Source of the DNA: Fibrobacter sp.
Lineage (GTDB): Bacteria > Fibrobacterota > Fibrobacteria > Fibrobacterales > Fibrobacteraceae
Reading direction: 5' to 3'
Assembly: GCA_024399015.1 (NCBI GenBank)
Contig: JAKSIC010000019.1
Span: forward strand, 1-56,563
DNA length: 56,563 bases
A model generated the notes under the pieces. It was given only the letters and a program-made list of their open reading frames with translations. It was not told where the DNA came from and searched no databases. Positions within the stretch are counted from its first letter, which is position 1; each line of letters opens with the position of its first letter. This document shows, piece after piece, positions 18,094 through 25,872 of the stretch. The position numbers and the translations under genes are program-made.

Positions 18094-19473
18094 ATGATTA
18101 ACTTGATTCTCTGTGGTGGTAACGGAACACGCCTTTGGCCTGTGAGCCGTTCCCTTATGCCCAAGCAGTTCGCTCCTCTCTTCGACGGACAGTCCCTGTT
18201 CCGCAAGACCGTGGTGACCAACTCTGCAGTTTGCGATGCCCAGTTCATCGTCAGCAATGCAGACCAGTTCTTCCTTGCCAAGGATCAGCTTGAAGCTGAA
18301 GGCAAGAAGGGTAGCAAGTTCCTTCTGGAACCGGTGGGCCGCAATACTGCTCCCGCAATTGCTCTTGCATGCTTGACTTTGGATCCGGAAGAAATCGTCC
18401 TGGTTTCTCCGTCTGACCACGTGATTCGTAAGAAGGACGAATACAAGAAGGTTCTTCTCCGCGCCCAGGAACTTGCCAAGGAAGGCAACCTGGTGACTTT
18501 CGGCATCACCCCGACCAGTCCGGAAACTGGTTACGGCTACATTGAAGCCGAGGGCGAAAACGTGAAGCGCTTTGTGGAAAAGCCGGACCGTGCTACTGCT
18601 GAAAAGTATTTGCTCGCCGGCAACTTCTACTGGAACTCTGGTATCTTCTGCTTCAAGGCAAAGACTTTCCTTTCTGAATTGCAGAAGCATTCTCCGGACA
18701 TTTTGGAAGCTTCCAAGAAGGCTCTTGCCAACACTGCAATCGCAGAAGCTGGCGAACCGATCCGCGTTGCCATGGACGACATGAAGGCAATCCCTTCCAA
18801 CTCCATCGACTACGCCGTGATGGAAAAGTCCGACAAGGTGAAGGTTGTTCCCAGCGATATCGGTTGGAGCGACCTGGGTTCCTTCGACAGCCTCTATGGC
18901 GAATATCCGCATGATGAAAACGGCAACAACGTGAATCCGCGCCACATCGCCGTCGGTTCCAAGAACTCCCTCGTCATGGGATCCCAGCGTGCCATCGCTA
19001 CCATCGACCTGGACAAGATGCTTATCGTGGATACCCCGGATGCTCTCCTAGTTGCTCCGCTTAGCAGCAGCCAGAAGGTCAAGCAGGTGGTCGAAGAATT
19101 GAAGGTCCGTGGTTCCGACCTCATCAGCGTTCCGCAGACTGTGAACCGCCCCTGGGGTACCTACTCCGTGCTGGAATCCACCGACCGCTACAAGATGAAG
19201 CGTATCGTGGTGAAGCCGGGTAAGCGCCTCTCCCTGCAGAAGCATTTGCACCGTTCCGAACACTGGGTCGTTGTCAGCGGTACTGCAACCGTGACCGTGG
19301 GCGACCGAGTGTTCTACGTCCGTTCCAACGAATCCACCTACATTCCGGTTGGCACAGCACACCGCTTGCAGAACGAAGGCAAGCTTCCGCTGGTCATCGT
19401 CGAAGTCCAGGTGGGTGAGTACACCGGCGAAGACGACATCATCCGCATGGAAGATGACTTCCACCGTAACTAA
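18094..19473 (+). CDS. manC: mannose-1-phosphate guanylyltransferase / mannose-6-phosphate isomerase
   Basis: A bifunctional enzyme supplying GDP-mannose for polysaccharide. The N-terminal nucleotidyltransferase shows CGGNGTRLWPVSRSLMPKQF, with LVSPSDHVI and FVEKPDRATAEKYL further on. The C-terminal type II phosphomannose isomerase cupin starts at VNRPWGTYSVLE and has LSLQKHLHRSEHWVVVSG. At 459 residues it is full length. It begins 8 bases after the exporter gene and is followed by a strong terminator, so it ends the polysaccharide block. No glycosyltransferase or flippase gene is present nearby. Confidence 0.94.
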   Translation: MINLILCGGNGTRLWPVSRSLMPKQFAPLFDGQSLFRKTVVTNSAVCDAQFIVSNADQFFLAKDQLEAEGKKGSKFLLEPVGRNTAPAIALACLTLDPEEIVLVSPSDHVIRKKDEYKKVLLRAQELAKEGNLVTFGITPTSPETGYGYIEAEGENVKRFVEKPDRATAEKYLLAGNFYWNSGIFCFKAKTFLSELQKHSPDILEASKKALANTAIAEAGEPIRVAMDDMKAIPSNSIDYAVMEKSDKVKVVPSDIGWSDLGSFDSLYGEYPHDENGNNVNPRHIAVGSKNSLVMGSQRAIATIDLDKMLIVDTPDALLVAPLSSSQKVKQVVEELKVRGSDLISVPQTVNRPWGTYSVLESTDRYKMKRIVVKPGKRLSLQKHLHRSEHWVVVSGTATVTVGDRVFYVRSNESTYIPVGTAHRLQNEGKLPLVIVEVQVGEYTGEDDIIRMEDDFHRN

Positions 19474-19536
19474 GATGCATATGGGTCGCGTGGACTAATT
19501 CCGCTCGGCACTTTGCAATTCTCTAGCTTAAAAAGA

Positions 19537-19565
19537 AAAGGTCTCGGCAATGCCGAGGCCTTTCT
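19537..19565. terminator. bidirectional terminator between manC and pheS
   Basis: A near-perfect stem CTCGGCA/TGCCGAG, extended by AAGG/CCTT, has A residues on the left and T residues on the right. It can serve the convergent manC (plus) and pheS (minus) transcripts. Confidence 0.8.
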
Positions 19566-19619
19566 CATAATTCGTAACTTGTAATTCATAATTGCGCTTC
19601 GCGCATTCGCGCGCAGCGC
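19566..19619. repeat. AT-rich TAATTCGTAA repeat plus GCGC block
   Basis: Reiterated CATAATTCGTAACTTGTAATT-type words are followed by a block of overlapping GCGC inverted repeats that ends at the pheS stop codon. A similar arrangement with the same words lies next to the pheA stop at 46978-47050. It has no coding potential. Confidence 0.4.
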
Positions 19620-20642
19620 CTAGAATTGGTCCAGGAAACGCTGATCGTTGCCGGTCAGGAGACCGATTTCCGGAATAGCGTGGCGGAGCATGGCGATACG
19701 GTCCAGACCGAAGCCGAATGCAAAGCCTGTGTACTTTTCGGAATCAATACCGCAGTTCTTGAACACGTTGGGGTCCACGGAGCCGCAGCCGCCGATTTCC
19801 ATCCAACCGGTGCCCTTGCAGCGACGGCAACCTTCACCGCCGCAGAACACGCAGCTTACGTCCATTTCAGCGGAAGGTTCCGTGAAGGGGAAGAAACTGG
19901 GGCGGAAACGAGTCTTGACACCTTCGCCAAAGAGCTTGTTCATGAATACCTGGAGAACACCCTTCAAGTCAGCGAAGGAAATGTTTTCATCAACCACGAG
20001 ACCTTCGCACTGCTGGAACATGGGAGCGTGGGTAGCGTCGTTATCAACGCGGAACACGTGGCCCGGAGCAATCATGCGGAAAGGCGGCTTGTGGGTTTCC
20101 ATATAATGGATCTGGGTACCGCTGGTGTGGGTACGAAGCATCACCTTGTCGTCCACGTAGAAGGTGTCCTGCATGTCGCGGGACGGGTGGTCGGGAGGAG
20201 TGTTCAATGCTTCGAAGTTGTACCAGTCGGTTTCGATGTCGCGGCCGAAGTCCACTTCAAAGCCCATCTGGCTGAAGAAGTCGATGATTTCTTCGCGAAC
20301 GTCGTAAAGGGGGTGTGTAGAACCAGCACCGATGCCTGCACCCGGAAGTGAGACGTCGACGTTGCCGCTTTCCAGTTTCTTCTGGAGGGCGGCCTGGTTT
20401 GCGGTTTCGATAGCCTTTTCGATCTTTTCGGAAACGGCCACCTTAAGTTCGTTGACGAGCTTGCCGAAAGCCGGACGTTCTTCGGCGAGGAGAGTGCCCA
20501 TCTGCTTCATGAGATCGGTAATGAGACCCTTCTTGCCCAGGAACTTCACGCGGAGGTTGTTGACGGCTTCTTGACTGATGAGGTCCGTTTGAGCAAGTTC
20601 TGCTTCAAAGGCCTGCTTGACTTTATTAATAGCTTCACTCAT
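19620..20642 (-). CDS. pheS: phenylalanine--tRNA ligase alpha subunit
   Basis: The catalytic alpha subunit of the (alpha-beta)2 phenylalanyl-tRNA synthetase. The N-terminal coiled-coil is followed by class II motifs: PLYDVREEIIDFFSQMGFEV, motif 2 region TSGTQIHYME...PFRMIAPGHVFR, HAPMFQQCEGLVV, and motif 3 GFAFGFGLDRIAMLRH. A short CVFCGGEGCRRCKGTGW insertion has four cysteines spaced like a zinc site. ATG 20642 gives 340 residues; the in-frame TTG 20654 is a weaker choice. pheT is not adjacent, which is unusual because pheS and pheT are normally paired. Confidence 0.95.
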   Translation of the reverse strand: MSEAINKVKQAFEAELAQTDLISQEAVNNLRVKFLGKKGLITDLMKQMGTLLAEERPAFGKLVNELKVAVSEKIEKAIETANQAALQKKLESGNVDVSLPGAGIGAGSTHPLYDVREEIIDFFSQMGFEVDFGRDIETDWYNFEALNTPPDHPSRDMQDTFYVDDKVMLRTHTSGTQIHYMETHKPPFRMIAPGHVFRVDNDATHAPMFQQCEGLVVDENISFADLKGVLQVFMNKLFGEGVKTRFRPSFFPFTEPSAEMDVSCVFCGGEGCRRCKGTGWMEIGGCGSVDPNVFKNCGIDSEKYTGFAFGFGLDRIAMLRHAIPEIGLLTGNDQRFLDQF

Positions 20643-20691
20643 AATGCGCTGCAATTTAGAAAAAAAAGGTCTATTTGGCGAACGTACGGTT

Positions 20692-22056
20692 TTAGTTGGC
20701 CCCTGGGATATGCATAATGACAGGCCTGTTCTTTCCGTTCTCGGTCTTATGGATGGTGAGCTTGCCGGTGGAGTCGTAGCTGAACTGATCGCCTACGCGC
20801 TCACCGTTCACATAATTAAGACTGTCCTTGAGAATGCCGCTGGGGTACCAGTTGCGCCAGGGTCCATGACGCTTGGATGTGCCATTGGACGGGGGTGCAC
20901 TCCAGAATCCTTCGCTGGCCATTTTACCGCCCATACTGTCGGGGTAGAAACTGCGAGTTACAAGGAGGGTGGAACCATGACTGCTGTTCGTATCCCAGAA
21001 TTCTTCGTAAAGCAACTTGTGGTCAGGCTTGATTTGACGAATAGAAGCCTTGTACTTGCCAATGCTTTGACTGAAGTCGTTCTTTTGACTTAACGTGCTG
21101 CTGTCAAGCGTCCCGTATCCGTATTGAACGAAGGAGGTTTCTGCACAAAATAGACTGGTCGATCCTTCGCAGAGACCATAAGAATTTCCCTCGGATCCGT
21201 CGTGATTGATATTCTTGAAAACAGTTTCTCTCAAAAGCTTGTTCTGTTCATCGAACCATGATGTTTTGTGAATCGCCTTTCCACAGTCGTTTTCTTGGTA
21301 TTCGATCTTCTTTATAATGGATCCGTCAGCTCTATAGAACACCTGGGGATATACGTCGCCTTCGCAGCCATCGATAGCTCCTTCTTCCTTGATTTTAGCA
21401 ATGTTGCAACTTGCTCCCGTAGAGTCTGGTGCATCAAAGGATTCGTAGTACAGTTTGTACAGACCTTGACGGCTGCCCATTACACATTCGTTGTATTCCA
21501 GGATTTTGCAACTTTTGGCAAACTTCTTGAAATGACCGTTTTCGTTTGATTTGAAACAGGAATTTTCTTCGACCAAGGTTCCTTCATCATTCCATTTCTT
21601 CCAGGTGCCTATGGAATCTCCGTTGTCGCTGTAATGCTCCTCGAAGGCCTTTTCTCCATTGAAGTGCCAACCCTCCCAGTCACCTACAGGAAGGTCATCC
21701 TTGTAGTAACGGATGGCTTCCTTTTTCTTGTTGAAGTGTCCGCCGTAATAGCTAGTCCAGGTTCCGTGACGTTTCCCATTCTTGTATTCGCCTTCCAGAA
21801 CCAGGTCGCCGTAGCCCGTCCAGCGCTTGAATTCGCCGTTGGGTTCGTTGTTCTTGTAGGGGATTTCGAATTCCTTGATGCCGTCGGTGTACCATTCGTT
21901 GCGCTTCAGGATTTCACCATCGGGATACACCCAGACGGAAGTCTTCTTGGCGCCATTTGCGTGGTAGGCTACGATCCGTTCCTCCGCACGTTCCACCGTG
22001 CAGGCCGAGAGTATGGCAAAAACGCAGAAAAATGGTGCAAAAAGGATTGGCTTCAT
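20692..22056 (-). CDS. MORN/YwqK-type repeat lipoprotein, 454 aa
   Basis: The start at ATG 22056 gives a lipoprotein signal ending in ILSAC. The mature protein is built of repeats such as YHANGAKKTSVWVYPDG, EGEYKNGKRHGTWTSYYGG and VGDWEGWHFNGEKAFEEHY. These are the MORN_2/YwqK type, with Y-x-x-G-x-x-x-G-x-W spacing, and continue to NWYPSGILKDSLNYVNGERV. They suggest an elongated surface protein rather than an enzyme. The open frame extends 39 codons further upstream, but into the divergent neighbour. Only 37 bases separate the two divergent starts. Confidence 0.8.
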   Translation of the reverse strand: MKPILFAPFFCVFAILSACTVERAEERIVAYHANGAKKTSVWVYPDGEILKRNEWYTDGIKEFEIPYKNNEPNGEFKRWTGYGDLVLEGEYKNGKRHGTWTSYYGGHFNKKKEAIRYYKDDLPVGDWEGWHFNGEKAFEEHYSDNGDSIGTWKKWNDEGTLVEENSCFKSNENGHFKKFAKSCKILEYNECVMGSRQGLYKLYYESFDAPDSTGASCNIAKIKEEGAIDGCEGDVYPQVFYRADGSIIKKIEYQENDCGKAIHKTSWFDEQNKLLRETVFKNINHDGSEGNSYGLCEGSTSLFCAETSFVQYGYGTLDSSTLSQKNDFSQSIGKYKASIRQIKPDHKLLYEEFWDTNSSHGSTLLVTRSFYPDSMGGKMASEGFWSAPPSNGTSKRHGPWRNWYPSGILKDSLNYVNGERVGDQFSYDSTGKLTIHKTENGKNRPVIMHIPGAN

Positions 22057-22093
22057 ATCTACCAAAGTAGAAAAAAGGTATTTTGAATTTGTA

Positions 22094-22894
22094 ATGGATT
22101 TGAAAAATAAATCGTTAGCCGATACCTTTAACTCCAGGATCAAGACGCCCTGGGTGTGGCTTGTGCTTGCCATAACGGTGGGCCTTACGGTTCTGTTCTA
22201 TTTCTCCCAGAAACCGCAAATCATCATGTACTCCAGGTACATGAAGAACTTGTCCGAATACCAGCTTCAGGAATCTTATGCCATGCGTGCCATGGACCGT
22301 ATTCGTATTGGCTATGATGCGGATACCGTTGTTGTCCAGGCGATGACCATGACCATGCGCGAGATGGCAGTCTCCTTCTCCCGCGAAATGGCGGAAATCA
22401 AGAACCTTGGTGTACAGGCGCCTTCGGATGGTGCCGTAGAACGCTTCGAAAAGGAAGTCCTCAGCAAGGTTGCTGTGATGCGCCGCTACGCATCAACCCG
22501 TACAGCCTGGTTTGCGGACTTTGATAAACTGAATGACAAAGTTTTGGATGCGGAGCCTTCTGTTCAACATAAGCTTCGTCACCTGTTGGATTCTGCCCGC
22601 GCAGGCCACTTGGTGTATTTGAATTCCGGAAACGATCCCGAAATTGCTGCCTTGCCGGATTCCCTGAAATCGGAATTTTCCGCTCTTTTTAGAAACAACG
22701 AAGAGCTGACTATGGCCTGGAGCCGCTTGAGTAGTGATATGGCCATTATGTACAGCGAAGACTTGGTTCAGTTCTTCCGTGCTGGTAACTTGAATGAAAT
22801 TTCATTGAAATCCAAGATCCCCATGGCGTTCTACTTCTTGAGCCTGGTCCTTTTACTTTCTACATTCTTCTTTATATTTCGTTCTCGACAGTAG
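22094..22894 (+). CDS. hypothetical inner-membrane protein, 266 aa
   Basis: The family is not recognised. ATG 22094 gives a short cytoplasmic tail and TM helix WVWLVLAITVGLTVLFYF. About 190 mostly helical, charged residues follow (many Met, Arg, Glu), then a second TM helix MAFYFLSLVLLLSTFFFIF at the very end. The topology (two terminal helices around a periplasmic helical domain) recalls sensor or chemoreceptor ligand domains, but no signalling domain follows. It begins a three-gene run (22094-24161) with 2-8 base gaps. Confidence 0.6.
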   Translation: MDLKNKSLADTFNSRIKTPWVWLVLAITVGLTVLFYFSQKPQIIMYSRYMKNLSEYQLQESYAMRAMDRIRIGYDADTVVVQAMTMTMREMAVSFSREMAEIKNLGVQAPSDGAVERFEKEVLSKVAVMRRYASTRTAWFADFDKLNDKVLDAEPSVQHKLRHLLDSARAGHLVYLNSGNDPEIAALPDSLKSEFSALFRNNEELTMAWSRLSSDMAIMYSEDLVQFFRAGNLNEISLKSKIPMAFYFLSLVLLLSTFFFIFRSRQ

Positions 22895-22902
22895 GTTGTT
22901 TT

Positions 22903-23442
22903 GTGTCTTTTTTTTCTAGAAGAAAACCGGCTTATTTGAATTTTGCCTTTTTATTCATCTTCCTTGGTGCCTGGCTGTTTTCCTATATGCAGCCTGTTCT
23001 TAAAGGCTTGGTTCAAGATGATCACTTGTTCTATGGAACGGTAACTCACGCCTCTATTCCTAGTGTCTTTGGCGGAACGGATATTCCGTTTTTGGACAAG
23101 ACCATGTTCCGTATCAATGGCGATGACAAGGTGACTTTCTATTTGTATGCATCTAAGGAAATGATGGATGATATGTCAGACTGGTTCAGCTTTGCCGCCA
23201 AGAATGCCGGGGAAATCCCGCTTGAAATTGGAGCAGCCCGAGTTAGCGAAAATAAGTTTGTTGTTCATTCCATTTCATCGACAGACGGTGATTTGGAATT
23301 TGATGACCTTGTGATGGACTACCAGGTTTATTACGGTTTTATTGGCGTTTGCATCGTTGGTGGCATGTGGATTCTTGCCTTGGTTCTCTTGATTCTTTGG
23401 CTTGTTAAGAGACGCCGTGAAAATGCAGGGAATATTGGTTGA
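22903..23442 (+). CDS. hypothetical membrane protein, 179 aa (GTG start)
   Basis: It starts with GTG eight bases after the previous stop and has no obvious ribosome-binding site. There is one hydrophobic helix near the start (LNFAFLFIFLGAWLFSYM) and one near the end (GFIGVCIVGGMWILALVLLILWL), with an extracytoplasmic domain of about 120 residues between. The same two-helix plan as its upstream neighbour suggests they act together in the membrane. The family is unknown. Confidence 0.6.
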   Translation: MSFFSRRKPAYLNFAFLFIFLGAWLFSYMQPVLKGLVQDDHLFYGTVTHASIPSVFGGTDIPFLDKTMFRINGDDKVTFYLYASKEMMDDMSDWFSFAAKNAGEIPLEIGAARVSENKFVVHSISSTDGDLEFDDLVMDYQVYYGFIGVCIVGGMWILALVLLILWLVKRRRENAGNIG

Positions 23443-23444
23443 TT

Positions 23445-24161
23445 ATGAATAAAGTAATTTCGTTGGTGTTGTTTGCCGTGGCTTTGGCCTTTGGTTCCCA
23501 GGATACATTGAAAGTGTATTCCCAGAGTGTAAGGGATTACAGCAAGGCTGGTGTTTGGTATGGCAGCAAGGGAAATAAGGGCCCGGTAACGGTCTGGTTC
23601 CATGGTGGCATGACCAGCGGCAATTGCGAGAAGGGACTTATTGCCGGTGGCGACATTGCAAAGCTTTTGCCGGAACACACTGTTGTCAGTGGTTCGGCCT
23701 GTATGAATAGCCACTGGGTTTCCCGTCAGGGAATCGAGTGGGTGGAGTCGGCCCTGGATAGCTTGGCTGCCCGTCGCAAGGCTCCCATTGATTCCGTATA
23801 CTTGATCGGCGTTTCCGATGGGGCTCTTGGGGTGATTACTTATACCACTTGGGGCCGTCGAGTTCCTATTGCCCAGGTTATGATAAGTTCTTATGGACCT
23901 AGCATGGGTGAACCTAAAAGCGTTGCCCAGCAGCTGGAGCTTCATCCTGGTCGCTGGCGCTTTATTCAGGGGGGTGCAGATAGGTTATATCCCTTCCAGG
24001 AGACGGTTCCCTGGATTGCCACTTTCTGCAAGAATGTGGGAAGAGAGTGTGATATGAAGTTTGATCAACGCGGAGAGCATGACTGGAGTTATTGGCAAAA
24101 AAAGCATAAAGACTGGATTTTGGACATTTTTTCCAAAAAACCCTTGACAAAAGGCCGATAA
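23445..24161 (+). CDS. secreted alpha/beta-hydrolase-like protein, 238 aa
   Basis: A signal peptide (MNKVISLVLFAVALAFG) is followed by an alpha/beta-hydrolase pattern: VTVWFHGGMTSG as the oxyanion-side loop, IGVSDGALG as the nucleophile elbow (G-x-S-x-G) and GEHDWSYW as a late His. At 238 residues it is small. Likely a periplasmic esterase or peptidase-like enzyme; the substrate is not predictable. ATG 23445 lies 2 bases after the preceding stop, so it is the third gene of an operon with two membrane proteins. Confidence 0.7.
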   Translation: MNKVISLVLFAVALAFGSQDTLKVYSQSVRDYSKAGVWYGSKGNKGPVTVWFHGGMTSGNCEKGLIAGGDIAKLLPEHTVVSGSACMNSHWVSRQGIEWVESALDSLAARRKAPIDSVYLIGVSDGALGVITYTTWGRRVPIAQVMISSYGPSMGEPKSVAQQLELHPGRWRFIQGGADRLYPFQETVPWIATFCKNVGRECDMKFDQRGEHDWSYWQKKHKDWILDIFSKKPLTKGR

Positions 24162-24186
24162 TTTTCAAAATTTGGCACACGAACAT

Positions 24187-24270
24187 GCGGATGTGGCGGA
24201 ACTGGTAGACGCGCTAGATTCAGGTTCTAGTAATCGCAAGGTTGTGGAGGTTCAAGTCCTCTCATCCGCA
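24187..24270 (+). tRNA. tRNA-Leu (anticodon CAG)
   Basis: The acceptor arms GCGGATG (24187-24193) and CATCCGC (24263-24269) pair perfectly, with A as discriminator. The anticodon stem CTAGA/TCTAG holds loop TTCAGGT, giving CAG at 24221-24223. A long variable arm and the GTTCAAGTC T-loop mark a class II leucine tRNA. The 3' CCA is not encoded. The six-frame peptide containing AELVDALDSGSSNRK across this gene is the familiar false translation of tRNA-Leu. Confidence 0.96.
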
Positions 24271-24273
24271 CTG

Positions 24274-24308
24274 AAAAACCTCGTCAAGAAATTGACGAGG
24301 TTTTTTGT
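24274..24308 (+). terminator. terminator of tRNA-Leu
   Basis: A perfect stem AAACCTCGTCAA/TTGACGAGGTTT with a GAAA loop runs into six T. The right arm contains TTGACG, which may also serve as the -35 box of the next gene (with TATTAT 16 bases on). Confidence 0.9.
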
Positions 24309-24330
24309 TTGTATATTATGCGGAAACCTT

Positions 24331-24948
24331 ATGGACAATTTCGAAGACGAATTCACTCAGGCCTTTGCCACGGTTACCTTGAGAGGTGACCGTGTTACTC
24401 TTGTGGGGCTACGTGAACGCGATTCTGAAGGAAACGATGGCCCCATGTCGGCGGCCGCAGTGCTTCGCCTTGTGCAAGAGTCCGAAGATTTTCTGGCGGA
24501 ACATCTACCTTGGGTACGAGGTGTCTCTCAGGCTGATATCGCCAAGCGTATACGCAGCTGGGTCTTTGCTGAACAGTACGGTCAGGGAGGATGCTGGGGA
24601 ATCTTTGAAAACGGCACGACGGCCGCTCCAGAACCAGGGAATCTTGCGGGCTTTATTATGCTGGAAGTGAACGTCAAGAACCACTCGGCAAACGTAAGTT
24701 ATTGGCTGTCAAGGAAATACGCCGGCCGCGGCCTCGCTACCGAGGCTTTGTCGTTGCTCTCCCGATTCTCCTTTGACTCGCTGAAGCTAAATCGACTGGA
24801 ACTTTCCGCCTCTGTACACAACGAAAAAAGTGCCGCAGTCGCCATCCGTTGCGGCTTCCAGGAAGAGGGCGTAAGTCGCGATTTTGAGCGAATAAACGGC
24901 ATTTTTGTGGATCATCGCCGTTTTTCCAAGCTTTCTAGGGATGTTTAG
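24331..24948 (+). CDS. GNAT N-acetyltransferase, RimL/RimJ-like, 205 aa
   Basis: GNAT-fold acetyl-CoA-dependent transferase. After LVGLRERDSEGNDGPM the chain shows the family order: beta4/beta5 region (LAGFIMLEVN, ANVSYWLSRKYAGRGLATEA). The acetyl-CoA loop is YAGRGLA (R/QxxGxA type), then LNRLELSASVHNEKSAAVAIRCGFQEEG as in RimL and other alpha-N-acetyltransferases of ribosomal proteins. The start is ATG 24331; the open frame continues upstream through the tRNA and terminator and is not real there. The 5' leader is very short, with the promoter overlapping the terminator. Confidence 0.85.
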   Translation: MDNFEDEFTQAFATVTLRGDRVTLVGLRERDSEGNDGPMSAAAVLRLVQESEDFLAEHLPWVRGVSQADIAKRIRSWVFAEQYGQGGCWGIFENGTTAAPEPGNLAGFIMLEVNVKNHSANVSYWLSRKYAGRGLATEALSLLSRFSFDSLKLNRLELSASVHNEKSAAVAIRCGFQEEGVSRDFERINGIFVDHRRFSKLSRDV

Positions 24949-24972
24949 AATCGTTTACTTGAGTAAACGATT
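24949..24972. promoter_or_regulatory. 24-bp perfect palindrome upstream of TIGR02147 gene
   Basis: AATCGTTTACT-TG-AGTAAACGATT is an exact inverted repeat starting at the acetyltransferase stop and ending 13 bases before the -35 box at 24986. A T-rich run follows, so it could be a terminator, but the position equally suits an operator for the downstream regulator gene. Confidence 0.5.
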
Positions 24973-24985
24973 ATCCTTTTTTATT

Positions 24986-25014
24986 TTGACTTTTTGAAGG
25001 TTAACTCTTCTATT
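24986..25014 (+). promoter_or_regulatory. sigma-70-type promoter, near-leaderless TIGR02147 gene
   Basis: TTGACT (24986-24991), a 17-base spacer and TCTATT (25009-25014). The ATG at 25024 is only 10 bases past the -10 box, so the message would start almost at its start codon. The spacer contains GAAGGTTAACTCTTC, an imperfect dyad. Confidence 0.55.
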
Positions 25015-25023
25015 TTTTATGTT

Positions 25024-25872
25024 ATGGAAAATGAAGAAGTGAGAAAACTTGTAGAACCCGATGTGTTGCAGTACACGAACTATCGTGTATACCTGAGGGA
25101 CTACTACGAATACAAGAAGAAGACGGTGTCCGCCTTCAGTTTGCGATTCTTTGCCGAAAAGGCCGGGCTTTCTAGTCATGCCCATTTGAAACTTGCTATT
25201 GACGGCAAGCGTAACATTACCAAGAACACCGTGACCAAGTTGATCCATGGTCTCGGTCTTGAAAATCAGCGTGCAGCTTACTTTGAAAGTTTGGTGTTCT
25301 TCAATCAGGCACAGACCGATGAAGACAAAAAGATTTACTACGCACAGTTGATCAAGGCTAGCCCTCGTTCCAAACTTCATAAGATGGACAAGGCTCAGCT
25401 TCGCATTTTTAAGGAATGGCATCATTCTGCAATTCTTGAGATGGTGGGGCTCAAGGATTTCCGTCCGATTCCAGAACAGATTTCCAAGCGCCTCCGTGGC
25501 CTTGTGACTCCGGCTCAGGTTACAGAATCTTTGAACCTGCTGTTGGAAATGGGGCTCTTGGTAAAAACCGCCAACGGATATCGCCAAAGCAACCCGCTGA
25601 TTACAACAGATGACGAAGTCCAGGATATGATGGTGAAGCTTTACCATTTCCAGATGTTGAAGCTTTCTTCCACAATGTTGTCTGAACTTCCTGGCGAGGA
25701 AAGGGACATTTCTGCCCTTACTTTTGGAATTAAGCGCTCAGATTTCGTCAATTTGAAAAAACATCTACAACTAATGCGAAAAGAACTACTAGATTTCTCT
25801 GCAAAAGCAGGAGAAGCTGAAGAAGTTGTTCAAATCAACTTGCAGCTGTTCCCTCTTACCCGAGGAGTGTGA
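25024..25872 (+). CDS. TIGR02147/DUF4423 family putative regulator (1), 282 aa
   Basis: A member of the Fibrobacter-expanded TIGR02147 family. The N-terminal half has a helix-turn-helix-like pattern (SLRFFAEKAGLSSHAHLKLAIDG then ITKNTVTKLIHGLGL). The C-terminal DUF4423 part ends with VVQINLQLFPLTRGV, almost the same end as the second copy at 43209. A DNA-binding regulator is the best guess. It overlaps the next gene by one base (TGATG), coupling it to a lipoprotein gene. The open frame goes ten codons further, but the start at 25024 fits the near-leaderless promoter. Confidence 0.85.
   Translation: MENEEVRKLVEPDVLQYTNYRVYLRDYYEYKKKTVSAFSLRFFAEKAGLSSHAHLKLAIDGKRNITKNTVTKLIHGLGLENQRAAYFESLVFFNQAQTDEDKKIYYAQLIKASPRSKLHKMDKAQLRIFKEWHHSAILEMVGLKDFRPIPEQISKRLRGLVTPAQVTESLNLLLEMGLLVKTANGYRQSNPLITTDDEVQDMMVKLYHFQMLKLSSTMLSELPGEERDISALTFGIKRSDFVNLKKHLQLMRKELLDFSAKAGEAEEVVQINLQLFPLTRGV

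Noticed and set aside
24172-24330. N-terminal extension of the acetyltransferase through the tRNA
   Set aside because: This stretch is tRNA-Leu plus terminator; the peptide AELVDALDSGSSNRK is the well-known false translation of a tRNA.
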